A DNA stretch of 64,000 bases from Rotaria sordida (lineage: Eukaryota; Rotifera; Eurotatoria; Philodinida; Philodinidae), in assembly GCA_905250125.1 (NCBI GenBank), contig CAJNOL010000312.1, positions 99,581 to 163,580 on the forward strand, given 5' to 3'. The notes below the pieces were generated by a model. The model did no database searches and was not told the DNA's origin. It worked only from the letters and a program-made list of their open reading frames with translations. Positions 63,022-64,000 of the stretch are shown piece by piece; position 1 is the first letter of the stretch; each line of letters begins with the position of its first letter. The position numbers and the translations under genes are program-made.

Positions 63022-63981
63022 TTAAAGACCGACTGTATGCATGGCATTAGTTATTTTATCAACAATGTACTAAAAAAGAAGAAAGACTTTTAAAAAAAGA
63101 AAATAAAATATTTTACTTGAGCTTCAGACATATTTCGATATTTGATCATTTTATCATAAGAATGTGTTGAGTTAAGTGTTCCAGTTTTTTTTGGTTCCTT
63201 AAAAATACAAAAAATTAAACATTTTTCTTCTTTTTTTTTTTGTTTTTATTAAACTACTTTTGTAAGAATTTGTATTTGATCTAAATTTGGTTTTATAATT
63301 GGTTCTTGTTTTAAATCTTCATATGCAATTTGCCAATCAATTCCATATAAATCCAAAGATGAGATTTCCGTTATAAATAATAAACGTCTAAAATTAAAAT
63401 AATTTATTTAAACAAAATCATAAATTCAATTTATACTTTGATGTAGCCATTAACCAAGATGCTGGACTTTCTGAACAGGTTATATGTGCAACATAAGTAT
63501 CTGATTTTGCATATTTCCATTCTTTTAATCTCTACGATATCGCAAGAAAAGAACAAAATAAGAATTTTTGAAAGAAAGATAAATTTTACATTTAAAATGA
63601 AAAAACCCATAGCTTTACGAGCCATAGCTTCATGAGCGACATATGGTTGAACAAGAGATCTTTTTGTTTCCGTTCGAATAACTTTAGATTTATTTAAACT
63701 TATATAAAGCATTTCTTCTCGAGTAATATCATTAATCATTGATAAACCAATATCATGGATACCAATTTGAACACATTGACCCATTGATTCAGCTAATGAT
63801 GACATCTATGTTCATCAAAATGGATTATTTTATACAAAAAAAAACTTAAGTGACTTACTGCAGAAGCTGCTTCAATGATTTGTGAATCATCAGCAAACAG
63901 TAAAACAATTTGAATACCAGCAATAAATGTAGTATAACTCACATTACGATCATCATCTTCTCCAAGAAAACCACATTGAGG
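63022..63981 (-). CDS. VPS13-like protein, 3' part, internally shortened
   Basis: C-terminal end of a probable VPS13-family lipid-transfer protein; the 5' part lies beyond the window. Six exons are visible: 63859-63981, 63590-63805, 63437-63531, 63258-63387, 63117-63197 and 63022-63069. They join in phase to 230 residues. The first has YTTFIAGIQIVLLFADD, then CVQIGIHDIGLSMIND and REEMLYISL, which match the end of the VPS13 adaptor-binding region. In the same exon the sequence passes directly to SLVQPYVAHEAMARKAM. It then continues through SWLMATSKRLLFITE and GIDWQIAYEDL, resembling the C-terminal PH-like domain. The long ATG_C-type region normally between them is absent. The alternatives are a distinct short paralogue or a decaying copy. 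Five acceptors and five donors are clean, favouring an expressed gene. Confidence 0.65.
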
Positions 63982-64000
63982 CTATTTGAATGAAAAAAAA

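Noticed and set aside
1..64000. Search for CRISPR arrays, rRNA genes, bacterial operons and full-length transposase or reverse transcriptase genes
   Set aside because: None seen; the window is intron-rich animal DNA with only non-autonomous elements.

Overview
This window is animal nuclear DNA. It is strongly AT-rich. Genes are split by many short GT-AG introns, often only 50-100 bp, and third codon positions are mostly A or T. Every recognisable gene is metazoan: an Ig/FN3 adhesion receptor, a collagen-olfactomedin protein, an ATOH8/net-type bHLH factor, GPCPD1, a Ly6/quiver-type protein, LACTB, a diaphanous formin, an ALMS-motif protein and a VPS13-type protein. The compact AT-rich style would fit a bdelloid rotifer such as Rotaria, but that placement is inference; no marker gene here fixes the taxon.

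Layout, plus strand first. 345-7190 is a 12-exon cell-adhesion receptor (five Ig domains, FN3, one membrane span, C-terminal EVVV). 7571-10297 is an unrecognised cytoplasmic protein. 11110-12006 is an intronless multi-span membrane protein with a threefold internal repeat. 15680-17804 is a gliomedin/UNC-122-like type II collagen-olfactomedin protein. 18812-19619 encodes a Pro/Val-rich repeat protein interrupted by an assembly gap. 19698-20374 (minus) is a small conserved-looking protein, divergent from the bHLH gene at 21522-22291. 25834-26047 may be a tiny two-exon gene. 27013-30923 is GPCPD1. 31228-31500 is a small single-span membrane protein. 32581-33862 is a Cys-rich protein with a basic tail.

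The rest is mostly minus strand: a Ly6/quiver-like protein (35781-36574), LACTB (39108-41755), a decayed gene (about 42050-42605), a large diaphanous-type formin (about 48250-57376), an ALMS-motif protein just 83 bp upstream of it (57460-60094), and the 3' end of a shortened VPS13-like gene (63022-63981, continuing beyond the window).

Mobile DNA is plentiful and almost all non-autonomous. I read at least six inverted-repeat elements: a Tc1-like foldback filling LACTB intron 1, a mariner-like element with a transposase relic, a pogo-like MITE, a hAT-like MITE with a clean 8-bp target duplication, two further foldbacks in formin introns, and a 1.58-kb palindrome (61158-62744) with a minisatellite core. 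A 200-bp tRNA-headed SINE-like insert with a 16-bp target duplication is nested in the LACTB-intron foldback; a diverged relative lies near 25.5 kb. The largest formin introns and LACTB intron 1 owe much of their length to these insertions.

Two features recur across genes. Coding often starts in a tiny exon (4, 8 and perhaps 13 nt), and some start codons sit directly after a polypyrimidine-AG acceptor, which would suit 5'-UTR introns or spliced-leader trans-splicing. The formin reading frame is broken by one extra base in an A8 run at the FH1-FH2 junction: an assembly error or a real lesion.
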